A stretch of 64,000 nt of DNA from JBEKYD01 sp052148435 (GTDB taxonomy: Bacteria; Acidobacteriota; Terriglobia; Bryobacterales; Bryobacteraceae). The stretch is from contig JBKQIF010000005.1 of the NCBI GenBank assembly GCA_052148435.1, positions 20,506-84,505 on the forward strand. The letters are read 5' to 3'. Below, piece by piece: positions 1 through 7,786 of this stretch. A program made the position numbers and the translations under genes. Every line of letters begins with the position of its first letter. Position 1 is the first letter of the stretch. The notes beneath the pieces are model-generated. The model searched no databases. It worked only from the letters and a program-made list of their open reading frames with translations, and had not been told where the DNA came from.

Positions 1-87
1 GTTGTCGAGCAGGACGGAAACCGGCAAAGTCCGGATCGGCCGGTAGCGCGCGCCCGCCGCGGTAGCTTGAAAAGGTAGCCTTTCCAT
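1..87 (-). CDS. Probable SpoU-type RNA methyltransferase, N-terminus only
   Basis: The minus strand opens an ATG frame at base 87 that runs without a stop off the left edge, giving 29 residues. The last visible stretch, RTLPVSVLLDN, resembles the start of short SpoU/TrmH-fold RNA 2'-O-methyltransferases, where a VVLDN strand leads into the conserved NVGSxFR motif. That motif would lie outside the window, so the call is inference from a short match. The gene diverges from the glycosyltransferase gene with about 55 bp between the starts, which leaves room for two promoters. Confidence 0.5.
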   Translation of the reverse strand, partial: MERLPFQATAAGARYRPIRTLPVSVLLDN

Positions 88-142
88 GGGACAAACTCGA
101 CTCAGCCTGCCGGAGCCCTGTTACACTTAAGGCGTGGCGGCC

Positions 143-1114
143 ATGCTTTCCATCGTAATTCCGATTCACAACGAGGAGCCCTCGATTTTGCCCCTCTACG
201 ACCGCTTGTCGGCGGTCCTCGAAACGGTGCGCCGGCCCTACGAGATTCTGTTCATCGACGATGCTTCCACCGACCGCAGCTTCGAGTTGCTGGCCAACCT
301 GGTCGAGACCGACGGCCATCTGAAAGTGATCCGCCTGCGCCGCAATTTCGGACAGACCGCCGCGCTTTCCGCCGGCTTCCACGAAGCCAAGGGCGACATC
401 GTCATCGCCATGGACGGCGATCTGCAGCACGCCCCGGAAGACATTCCGGCGCTGCTGGCCAAGATCGACGAGGGTTTCGACATCGCCAGCGGCTGGCGTA
501 AACATCGCGTGGATAACGCCATCCTGCGCAGGATCCCGTCGCGCATCGCCAATTGGATGATGGCCAAAGCTTCGGGCGTGGCGCTGCGCGATTTCGGCAC
601 CACCTTCAAGGCCTATCGCGCCGAAGTGCTGAAGGACGTCAACCTGTACGGCGAGCTGCACCGCTTCATTCCGGCGCTGGCCAGCTTTTACGGGGCGCGC
701 ATCGCGGAAGTGCCCATCCGCAACACGCCGCGCGCCGCCGGCGATTCCCACTACGGCATCGGCCGCACCTTCCGCGTGCTGTTCGACATTCTCACCATCA
801 AGTTCCTGCTCAAGTATTTCACCCGTCCCATGCACTTCTTCGGGGTGCTGGGGCTGATCGGCACCACCTTGGGCGGCGGCGTGCTGGTATGGCTGGCGAT
901 CGAGAAGCTGATGGGCCTCGACATCGTAGCCGAGCACGGCCCGCTCATGATGGCGGCCGGCCTGGCGCTGCTCGGCGGCCTGTTGATGTTCTCCACCGGC
1001 CTGCTGGGGGAAATCCTGATGCGCACCTACTTCGAAAGCCAGGACCGCCGCATCTACGCCGTGCGCGAAATCCTCACCCGCAAACAACGCGGCCTCGCCG
1101 GCGGCACGCGCTAG
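143..1114 (+). CDS. Family 2 glycosyltransferase, DPM1/ArnC-like membrane-anchored
   Basis: The protein has about 323 residues. A GT-A domain comes first: LSIVIPIHNE at the N-terminus, then DDASTDRS, the NFGQTAAL segment typical of polyprenyl-phosphate sugar transferases, and the metal/nucleotide site DGDLQHAPED. Two hydrophobic segments near residues 230-290 form the C-terminal membrane anchor of this subfamily. The likely role is transfer of a sugar from a nucleotide donor to a polyprenyl phosphate at the inner membrane; the exact sugar cannot be read from the sequence. I chose ATG 143 with AAGG about ten bases upstream. GTG 134 is in frame and possible. It lies upstream of mrdA-rodA, which fits an envelope role. 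Confidence 0.88.
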   Translation: MLSIVIPIHNEEPSILPLYDRLSAVLETVRRPYEILFIDDASTDRSFELLANLVETDGHLKVIRLRRNFGQTAALSAGFHEAKGDIVIAMDGDLQHAPEDIPALLAKIDEGFDIASGWRKHRVDNAILRRIPSRIANWMMAKASGVALRDFGTTFKAYRAEVLKDVNLYGELHRFIPALASFYGARIAEVPIRNTPRAAGDSHYGIGRTFRVLFDILTIKFLLKYFTRPMHFFGVLGLIGTTLGGGVLVWLAIEKLMGLDIVAEHGPLMMAAGLALLGGLLMFSTGLLGEILMRTYFESQDRRIYAVREILTRKQRGLAGGTR

Positions 1115-1216
1115 GCGGAACCGGCGGGTGGTTTCGTTGCCGCCGGCCAGCCGAATCACCCGAACCCCGCTGGGGTACACTAGAATTATCGGGCGTTTTG
1201 CGGGCGCCTTCAGGTT

Positions 1217-3121
1217 GTGACCCTACCTCCGGCCGATCCACATCTCGAAACTGCGCGCCTTTCCGAAAAGCCGCCCCTGCGCGACGATTTTCGTTTTGCC
1301 GCCGGCAAGATCGCCGTTTTTCAGTACGTTACCGTCGTCATCTTCGTCATCCTCGTTTCCGCCTTCTGGCGCCTGCAGGTGCAAAACCCCCAGTTCTACG
1401 ACGAGCGCGCCGTCGCCAACAGCGTCAAATCGGTCCCCATCCCCGGTCCCCGCGGCCGCATCCTCGATCGCGAAGGCCGCGTCATTGTCGATAACCACGC
1501 GTCTTTTTCTCTGCGCCTGGCCCGCGAGCTTCTCAAAGAGGAGCATCTCCGACCGATCGCCCAAGGCCTCGACCTCGACTACGACGACCTGGTGGCCCGC
1601 GTCCGCCGCTATCGGCATCGCCCCAAATACGAGGCCCTCCCGCTGAAAGAGGAGCTCACCCCGCTCGACCTGGCTTTCGTCGATTCCCATCGCGACTTTT
1701 TCCCCGAACTCTTCACCATCCCCTCCCAGCGCCGCGTCTATCCCCAGAACGGCATGCTGGCCCACGTCCTCGGTTACACCGGTGAAATCACCGAAGCCCA
1801 ACTGGATATGCCGGAGTTCGCCAAATACGACCAGGGCGCCGTCATCGGTCAGTTCGGCGTCGAGCAGCAATATAACGAGATCCTCATGGGCCAGGATGGC
1901 CAGCGCCAGGTGATCGTGGATAACACCGGGCAGGTCCGCCACGAGCTTAAGAGCAAAGGCGCCGTCTCCGGTAAAGATCTTGAGCTGACCATCGATCTCG
2001 ATCTGCAGGCCGTCGCCGAGCTATCGCTGGAGGGCCGCAACGGCGCCGTGGTTGCCCTGGACCCGCGCAACGGCGAGGTGCTCGCCATGCTTAGCCACCC
2101 CGCCTTCGACCCCAACAAGTTCGCCGTGCGCATTCGCGCCGCGGATTGGAAAGAAATCCGCGACAACCCCGATAAACCCATGCTCAACCGCGCCATTCAG
2201 GCGCAGCAGGCCCCCGGCTCGACCTTCAAGCCGACCGTGGCCCTGGCTGCGCTGGAATCCGGGACCATCGACGAGCAGTTCAACGTCCATTGTGCCGGCG
2301 GCGCCTACTTTTACGGCAACTACTATCGCTGCCATCTTAAGGGCGGTCACGGCACCGTCAATCTGCACCGGGGCATTGTCCAGTCCTGCGATACCTATTT
2401 CTATACCGTCGGCAATATGGTCGGCATCGACAAGATCGCTTACTACGCCGACCTGGTTGGCTTCGGCCACAAGACCGGCATCGATCTGCCCAACGAGAAG
2501 GAAGGCACGGTGCCCTCGCCCCAATGGGCCCTGCGCAATTACCACCGCAAGTGGTATGCCGGAGAAACCATTTCGGTCGCTATCGGCCAGGGTGCGCTGA
2601 CCGTCACGCCCCTGCAACTGGCCCGCGCCTTCGGCGGTATTGCCATGAGCGGTGTCTGGCAGCAGCCTCACCTGGTCCAAACCGCCAAGCCGGAAAAGCC
2701 CGTCACCTGGAACCTGGACCCCGTCCATGTCAAGGACGTCGTCGACGGCATGTTCGGCGTGGTGAATGAATGGGGTACCGGCACTCTGGCTCAGATTCCC
2801 GGCCTGCAGGTGTGCGGCAAAACCGGCACCGCGCAAGTGGAATCTTCCGACCTGGCCAAAGCTACCGGCGGCGTGGCGAGCCAGCCCAATGCCTGGTTTG
2901 TCGGCTTCGCCCCCTGCTACGCCCCCGAAATTGTGGTGGCGGCCATTTGGGACCATGGCGCCGAAGGCCCCTATGTTGCCCCCATCGTGCGCGATATCTT
3001 GAAAGCCTACTTCGACAAAAAAGCCCGCCTCACCATGCTCCGCCAACAACAGTCCGAGGACGCCGCCCGCCTCGCCGCCATCGGCCGGTTGGATCTTCCC
3101 GGCCCCTCCGGACCACAATGA
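1217..3121 (+). CDS. mrdA: Penicillin-binding protein 2 (elongasome transpeptidase)
   Basis: This 634-residue class B PBP crosslinks lateral-wall peptidoglycan in the periplasm. One membrane helix lies near residues 36-55, followed by the PBP dimer domain with the PGPRGRILDREG motif. The transpeptidase domain shows all three active-site motifs: STFK (Ser about 335), SCD (about 390) and KTGT (about 535). Length and order are normal for MrdA. The start is GTG 1217. Its stop overlaps the rodA start as ATGA, so the two are translationally coupled, the usual mrdA-rodA arrangement. Confidence 0.96.
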   Translation: MTLPPADPHLETARLSEKPPLRDDFRFAAGKIAVFQYVTVVIFVILVSAFWRLQVQNPQFYDERAVANSVKSVPIPGPRGRILDREGRVIVDNHASFSLRLARELLKEEHLRPIAQGLDLDYDDLVARVRRYRHRPKYEALPLKEELTPLDLAFVDSHRDFFPELFTIPSQRRVYPQNGMLAHVLGYTGEITEAQLDMPEFAKYDQGAVIGQFGVEQQYNEILMGQDGQRQVIVDNTGQVRHELKSKGAVSGKDLELTIDLDLQAVAELSLEGRNGAVVALDPRNGEVLAMLSHPAFDPNKFAVRIRAADWKEIRDNPDKPMLNRAIQAQQAPGSTFKPTVALAALESGTIDEQFNVHCAGGAYFYGNYYRCHLKGGHGTVNLHRGIVQSCDTYFYTVGNMVGIDKIAYYADLVGFGHKTGIDLPNEKEGTVPSPQWALRNYHRKWYAGETISVAIGQGALTVTPLQLARAFGGIAMSGVWQQPHLVQTAKPEKPVTWNLDPVHVKDVVDGMFGVVNEWGTGTLAQIPGLQVCGKTGTAQVESSDLAKATGGVASQPNAWFVGFAPCYAPEIVVAAIWDHGAEGPYVAPIVRDILKAYFDKKARLTMLRQQQSEDAARLAAIGRLDLPGPSGPQ

Positions 3122-4209
3122 GCCGCCACTTTGCCGTTCGCGATATCGACTGGCCGTTGGTGCTGATCGCCCTCGTCCTATGCGCCGTCGGAGTCCTGCA
3201 GATCTATAGCGCCACCCTCGATACCGAGTTTCACAGCGCCTGGTGGCGCCAGATCCTGTTCGTAGCCGGCGGTTGGGTGCTCATGCTCGTGATCCAGGAA
3301 ATCGATTATCACAGCCTGCTCCAATACGTCCCCGGTTTGTACATCGGCACAGTCCTCGCCCTGGTGGCAACTTATGCCTTCGGGCAATCGGCATTCGGCT
3401 CCCGCCGCTGGATTCCGTTCGGTCCCGTCCATCTGCAGGTATCGGAATTTGCCAAGTTGGTGATAATCTTGTTAGTGGCGCGCTATTTAACGGAATTGAG
3501 GACGGAGGTTCTCGAGATCCGCGAGATGCTGAAGTTGGCGGGCCTCGTACTGGTTCCCACGTTTCTGGTCTTAAAACAACCGGATCTGGGAACTGCATTA
3601 ACGTATTTGGCGGTTCTCGTGGTGGGAGCCTTCATCGCGGGATTGCGGTGGAAATATGTCGCCGTCATTGCCGTGGTGACCGTGATTGTGCTTCCCATTA
3701 CTTGGACCTTTGTGCTGCAGGACTACCAAAAGACGCGGTGGAGGAGCTTTATCGACCCCGAACGTGACGCCCAGGGCTCGGGTTATCAGTTGATCCAGTC
3801 CCAAATCGCTATTGGTGCGGGCGGTATGTTCGGTAAAGGGGTCACCAAGGGGACCCAGACTCAATTGCGTTTCTTGCCCGTGCCGCACAAGGATTTTATC
3901 TTCTCGGCCTTTGCCGAGGAGCACGGTTTCGTTGGCGTAGTCTTCGTTCTTGCTTTGTTTTTTGTAATGGTGATGCGAATCGTCCAGAATGGGCAAACGG
4001 CCTCCGACCCGGTTGGTATGTACGTGTGCATGGGCGTGGCCGGGCTGCTCCTGTTCCACATTCTCGTGAATGTGGGCATGGTGGCCGGGGCGATTCCGGT
4101 GACCGGAATCCCGCTCCCCTTCATGAGTGCGGGTGGTTCCAGTATCTGGTCTAGTTTCTTGGCGTTGGGGCTAGTCAACAACGTCCGTTTGAGAAGGTTT
4201 GTGAATTGA
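3118..4209 (+). CDS. rodA: RodA, SEDS peptidoglycan polymerase
   Basis: A polytopic SEDS protein of 363 residues that polymerises glycan strands together with PBP2 during cell elongation. It has about ten hydrophobic segments. Family signatures are visible: LKQPDLGTAL, YQLIQSQIAIGAGG, FLPVPHKDFIFSAFAEEHGF and the C-terminal GIPLPFMSAGGSS. The open frame extends to 2770, but that part lies over mrdA and does not look like protein; ATG 3118, overlapping the mrdA stop, is the natural start. Codon use changes within the gene: the first third is C-rich at third positions and the middle is T/G-richer. Confidence 0.96.
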   Translation: MSRHFAVRDIDWPLVLIALVLCAVGVLQIYSATLDTEFHSAWWRQILFVAGGWVLMLVIQEIDYHSLLQYVPGLYIGTVLALVATYAFGQSAFGSRRWIPFGPVHLQVSEFAKLVIILLVARYLTELRTEVLEIREMLKLAGLVLVPTFLVLKQPDLGTALTYLAVLVVGAFIAGLRWKYVAVIAVVTVIVLPITWTFVLQDYQKTRWRSFIDPERDAQGSGYQLIQSQIAIGAGGMFGKGVTKGTQTQLRFLPVPHKDFIFSAFAEEHGFVGVVFVLALFFVMVMRIVQNGQTASDPVGMYVCMGVAGLLLFHILVNVGMVAGAIPVTGIPLPFMSAGGSSIWSSFLALGLVNNVRLRRFVN

Positions 4210-4479
4210 TTGGGTCCGGTCGTAAAGCCGGATCGCCAAAATTTGAATTGATCGGGAGCCTGTAGAGACCCCCCCGGGACGGTGGCGCTTCTGGCGCTCT
4301 CCCAGGTTTTAGGAGTGCTTCCCGGCTGTTTGGTGTGTGAGGTTCGAACTCCATCGGCGGCCGGCGTGATATTGGCATCGGGTTGAGCCGGTACCGCTTC
4401 GGCGAAGCGGCTCGCGAGCCACCCAGGGCACCCACCTCCCAACTGGTCTACTCTCTCCATGTTCCCGGGGAGGTAGCGG

Positions 4480-7062
4480 ATGTCGAAGGATTTGGTTATT
4501 TCAGCCACGCGCCACGAAACGCGCGTTGCGCTGCTCGAAGAGGATCAACTCGTCGAGGTTTACCATCAGCGCGAAAACGAATACTCTCTGGCCGGCAGCA
4601 TTCACAAAGGACGCGTGACCCGCGTTCTTCCCGGAATGCAGTCCGCCTTTGTCGATATTGGCCTGGAGCGCGACGCGTTCCTCTACGTCTCGGACTTCTT
4701 CGAAGACAACGAGGAGTACGACAAGATCGTCACCAGCGTCGAGGACCAGGTCCTCAAATTGGGCAAGGGTCAGCAGCCGTTCGCTCCGCCAGTCCAAAGC
4801 GTAGTGCCAGGTGCCATACCAGGCCCAGTGCAAAGCGCGATACCGAGCGCCATACAGAGCGCCGTGCCAGGCAACGACGCGCCGCCTCCCGCCGCGGTGA
4901 TCCTGCCGCCTTCGCCCGCCGCCGAGGGCGCCGCTCCCAGCATTGCTCTTCCCTCCGCTCCCAGTCACGAACAGCGCCACGACGATCATGATCGCCGCGG
5001 CCGCCGCTCTCGCCGCCGTCGCGGCGGCCGGGGACGCGGCCTGCCGGACTCCAAGTTCTATTCCCCCGATCAGCGGGGCGAGGAAAGCACCGAAAAGAGC
5101 GAGGAGGGCGCGGCGCCCGAACCGGAGCCGGTGGCTGAATCCGCCCCTCGCGCCGCCGCCGCGCCGCCCGACGATTTCTTCGTCCTTCCCGGTGAATCCC
5201 TGGCCAAGTACGCCGGGCCGGACGAGGACCGGCAGCCGGAGATCGAAACCGATTCCACCCCCGTTGTCGAGCGACTCGATCCGGCCGCGGCAAGGTTGGT
5301 CGAGGCCCTGGAATCCGAGACCGCGCCGGAGCCGCCCGCCGCAGTAACCGCGCCCGAGAGCCCGGTTTCGGCAAGTGCCGCGGCAAACCCCGTCGAAACC
5401 ATTGCCGAAGCCTTGCCCGCGGCCGTGGAGCCGGAAGCGCTCGCGGAAGAGCCCGCCGTGGAAAGCGCCGAACCCGAAAATGTAGCGCCCGCTGAGGAAA
5501 CTGCCGAGGAGCCGGAGGAATCCGCCTTCGCGGAGGAGGAATCCGCGGCCGAAGACGTCGACGCCGCCGAAGCCGAACCCGCCATGGATGCCGCCGCCGG
5601 TGTGGCTGCCGACCCCGAGGGCCCCGAGCCCGCTCGCATCCCCACCAGCCTGACCGCTACCCTACGGGAACAAGGTTCGCGTTATCTGCACCGGGTTTCC
5701 CGCCGCACGCGCCGCCGCGGCGGCCGCGACCGTGGAGACCATGGAGACCGTGGCCCTCAGCCCGCTGCCGCCGCCGAGCCGGCGGGCCGCGCCGCACCCG
5801 AACCCGAGGTTCGAACCGCGCCCGCCAGGACCGCCCCCGACCCCCGCGCCGAGCGCCCCGGCCCCAGCATCAGCGACCTGCTCAAAGAAGGGCAGGAGAT
5901 CATCGTTCAGATTGCCAAGGAACCACTCGGCCAGAAGGGCGCCCGCATCACTTCCCATATCGCCCTGCCGGGCCGTTTCCTGGTCTACATGCCCACCGTC
6001 GACCATGTCGGCGTCTCCCGCAAGATCCCCAGCGACGAAGAGCGCTCCCGGCTGAAGCGCATCCTGCAGAGCAACCGCACCGGAATCCCGGGCGGCTACA
6101 TCGTCCGCACCGCCGGCGAAAACCGCAGCGAAGAGGAACTTCGCGCCGACATGATGTTCCTCTATAACCTCTGGCTCGACATGCGCCAGAAGGCCGAGCG
6201 CAAACCCGCTCCGGTACTGATTCATCACGACCTCAACGTGGTGGAGCGCGTGCTGCGCGACCAGCTCACCAGTTCGTTCAAGAACATCTGGGTCGATAAC
6301 GAAGAGCTTTACGAAGGCGTTCTGCGCTTCGTCGAGCGTTTCCAGCCAGCCCTGGTTGCGCGCGTCAAGCTCTATACCCGCTCGAACCCCATCTTCGACG
6401 AATTCGGAATCACGGCCGAGCTCGAAAAAGCTCTGCGGCCCAAGGTCTGGCTCAAGTCCGGCGGCTACATCGTCATCAATCAGACCGAGGCTTTGGTGGC
6501 CATCGACGTCAACACCGGCAAGTACGTCGGCCGCTCCAACCGCCTCGAGGACACCATCGTCAAAACCAACACCGATGCCATCAAGGAGATCGTCCGCCAG
6601 ATCCGCCTGCGCGATCTGGGCGGCATCATCGTGGTGGATTTCATCGACATGGACGAACGCAAGAACCGCCAGAAGGTGATGCAAACCCTGGAAGAAGCCA
6701 TGCGCGTCGACCGGGCCCCGTACAAGATCCTGCAGTTCAACGATTTCGGGCTGGTCGCCATCACCCGCAAGCGCGTCAAGCAGAGCCTCGAGCGGACGCT
6801 CTGCGTTCCCTGCGCCTACTGCGAAGGCGCAGGCTATGTCAAGAGCCCGCAAACCATCGTCACCGAGATTCTTCAGGAAGCGCGCAAGCTGTCCGGCGCC
6901 ATCGAAAGCAAGGATGTTCTGCTGCGTGTCTCGCCCGACGTCGCCCGGCTGCTGAAATCGAACCAGAACAGCTACCTCCAGGAACTGGAAGAAACCCTGG
7001 GCCGCCCCGTCTTCGTAAAAGCGGACAGCACGCTTCATCAGGAAAAATTCGACCTGGCGTAA
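4480..7062 (+). CDS. rne: Ribonuclease E/G with a giant insert in the S1 domain
   Basis: An 860-residue Rne/Rng endoribonuclease for mRNA decay and rRNA processing. The first S1 half is at residues 1-80 (HKGRVTRVLPGMQSAFVDIG). Residues about 95-462 are an insert rich in Pro, Ala, Glu and Arg, including a P-S/G-A repeat near 103-131, an RRSRRRRGGRGRG block near 175, an acidic middle and a second basic RRTRRRGGRDRGD block. The S1/5'-sensor part resumes at ISDLLKEGQEIIVQ. Catalytic aspartates are at 676 (AIDVNTG) and 720 (VVDFIDM). A Zn-link region has cysteines at 775, 778 and 781, with CAYC instead of the common CPxC. The ribosome site GGGGAGGT lies just before ATG 4480. Confidence 0.93.
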   Translation: MSKDLVISATRHETRVALLEEDQLVEVYHQRENEYSLAGSIHKGRVTRVLPGMQSAFVDIGLERDAFLYVSDFFEDNEEYDKIVTSVEDQVLKLGKGQQPFAPPVQSVVPGAIPGPVQSAIPSAIQSAVPGNDAPPPAAVILPPSPAAEGAAPSIALPSAPSHEQRHDDHDRRGRRSRRRRGGRGRGLPDSKFYSPDQRGEESTEKSEEGAAPEPEPVAESAPRAAAAPPDDFFVLPGESLAKYAGPDEDRQPEIETDSTPVVERLDPAAARLVEALESETAPEPPAAVTAPESPVSASAAANPVETIAEALPAAVEPEALAEEPAVESAEPENVAPAEETAEEPEESAFAEEESAAEDVDAAEAEPAMDAAAGVAADPEGPEPARIPTSLTATLREQGSRYLHRVSRRTRRRGGRDRGDHGDRGPQPAAAAEPAGRAAPEPEVRTAPARTAPDPRAERPGPSISDLLKEGQEIIVQIAKEPLGQKGARITSHIALPGRFLVYMPTVDHVGVSRKIPSDEERSRLKRILQSNRTGIPGGYIVRTAGENRSEEELRADMMFLYNLWLDMRQKAERKPAPVLIHHDLNVVERVLRDQLTSSFKNIWVDNEELYEGVLRFVERFQPALVARVKLYTRSNPIFDEFGITAELEKALRPKVWLKSGGYIVINQTEALVAIDVNTGKYVGRSNRLEDTIVKTNTDAIKEIVRQIRLRDLGGIIVVDFIDMDERKNRQKVMQTLEEAMRVDRAPYKILQFNDFGLVAITRKRVKQSLERTLCVPCAYCEGAGYVKSPQTIVTEILQEARKLSGAIESKDVLLRVSPDVARLLKSNQNSYLQELEETLGRPVFVKADSTLHQEKFDLA

Positions 7063-7161
7063 GGAGAGAGGCGGCGACCGGCATGCCGGCAAGCAAGTTT
7101 GACGAACCACCCCCGCCGCCCTACACTGAAAGCGAGTTGGCAATTCGACTGTAGTATCGGC

Positions 7162-7410
7162 ATGACCGTTACCGTCAAAAGCAAAATGCCGCTGGTGGTC
7201 CCTCCCTCCGTCCGCCGCCGGGCGGGTTTCAAGAGCGGAGACAAGCTCGAATTCAAGGTGACGGCCGGCGTTGTCACGATCTTTCCCAAACAGGATTCCG
7301 ACGACGCTCTGACACCGGAAGAAGAGAAGATCGTGCGCCGCGGCGAGGCCCAACTCAGGCGGGGAGAGTCGAAACCCTGGCGCGCCGTGAAACATGCGCT
7401 GGCACGCTGA
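7162..7410 (+). CDS. AbrB/MazE-type antitoxin
   Basis: A protein of 82 residues with an N-terminal swapped-hairpin AbrB DNA-binding fold (VKSKMPLVVPPSVRRRAG, GDKLEFKV) and a charged C-terminal tail (LTPEEEKIV) expected to wrap the toxin. I start it at ATG 7162 because the upstream extension to 7099 carries no family signal. It overlaps the following RelE-like gene by 17 bases, so the pair is one operon. Its tail resembles that of the antitoxin at 30366-30680 (DDVLTPEE), which suggests the two modules are related copies. Confidence 0.8.
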   Translation: MTVTVKSKMPLVVPPSVRRRAGFKSGDKLEFKVTAGVVTIFPKQDSDDALTPEEEKIVRRGEAQLRRGESKPWRAVKHALAR

Positions 7411-7786
7411 CCTCTCCCGCGAAGCCCAAAAGCAGCTTGCACGTCTATCCCCCGACATACGGGAGCGGATTGCGCGCGCCATCGATGAATTCGAGGACAA
7501 AGACGACTCCGAATGGAGCAATATCAAGGCGCTTCAGGGACCCGAATGGAAGGGGCGCTTCCGAAAGAAGCTGGGTCCCTACCGAATAATCTATAGGAAG
7601 CACCCGGACCGCGCCCTCGTGGAAATCTCCGCCATACCACCGTGGTTGTTCACGGCCGGAACCCAAAGCGTGCGGGCCGTCGCCGTCTTGGCTTCCTTGT
7701 CGGGACGCTTCTCGCCGGTGACTTCCAGGATCAAATTCCACTCGCCGCCCGGCGCGCCGAGGCGCACCACGAAATCCGGCGTATAA
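7394..7786 (+). pseudogene. RelE/ParE-family toxin, 3' end replaced
   Basis: Residues 1-81 read as a RelE-superfamily ribosome- or gyrase-directed toxin: LSREAQKQLARL, the ALQGPEWKGRFRKKLGPYRIIY core and LVEISAI. The homologous toxin at 30146-30412 then ends with about nine more residues (LLRNEKTYR). Here the frame instead runs into DNA that is antisense to the restriction gene (PPWLFTAG and on), giving a 49-residue foreign tail. The break lies near 7636-7640. The protein may be inactive or altered; only its partner antitoxin is clearly intact. Confidence 0.72.

Noticed and set aside
2770..3117. N-terminal extension of RodA
   Set aside because: This part reads an alternative frame of mrdA and is Arg/Pro-rich; the coupled ATG at 3118 gives the normal RodA length.
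5662..7527. 621-residue open frame on the minus strand
   Set aside because: Antisense to the RNase E/G catalytic half and the small toxin genes.
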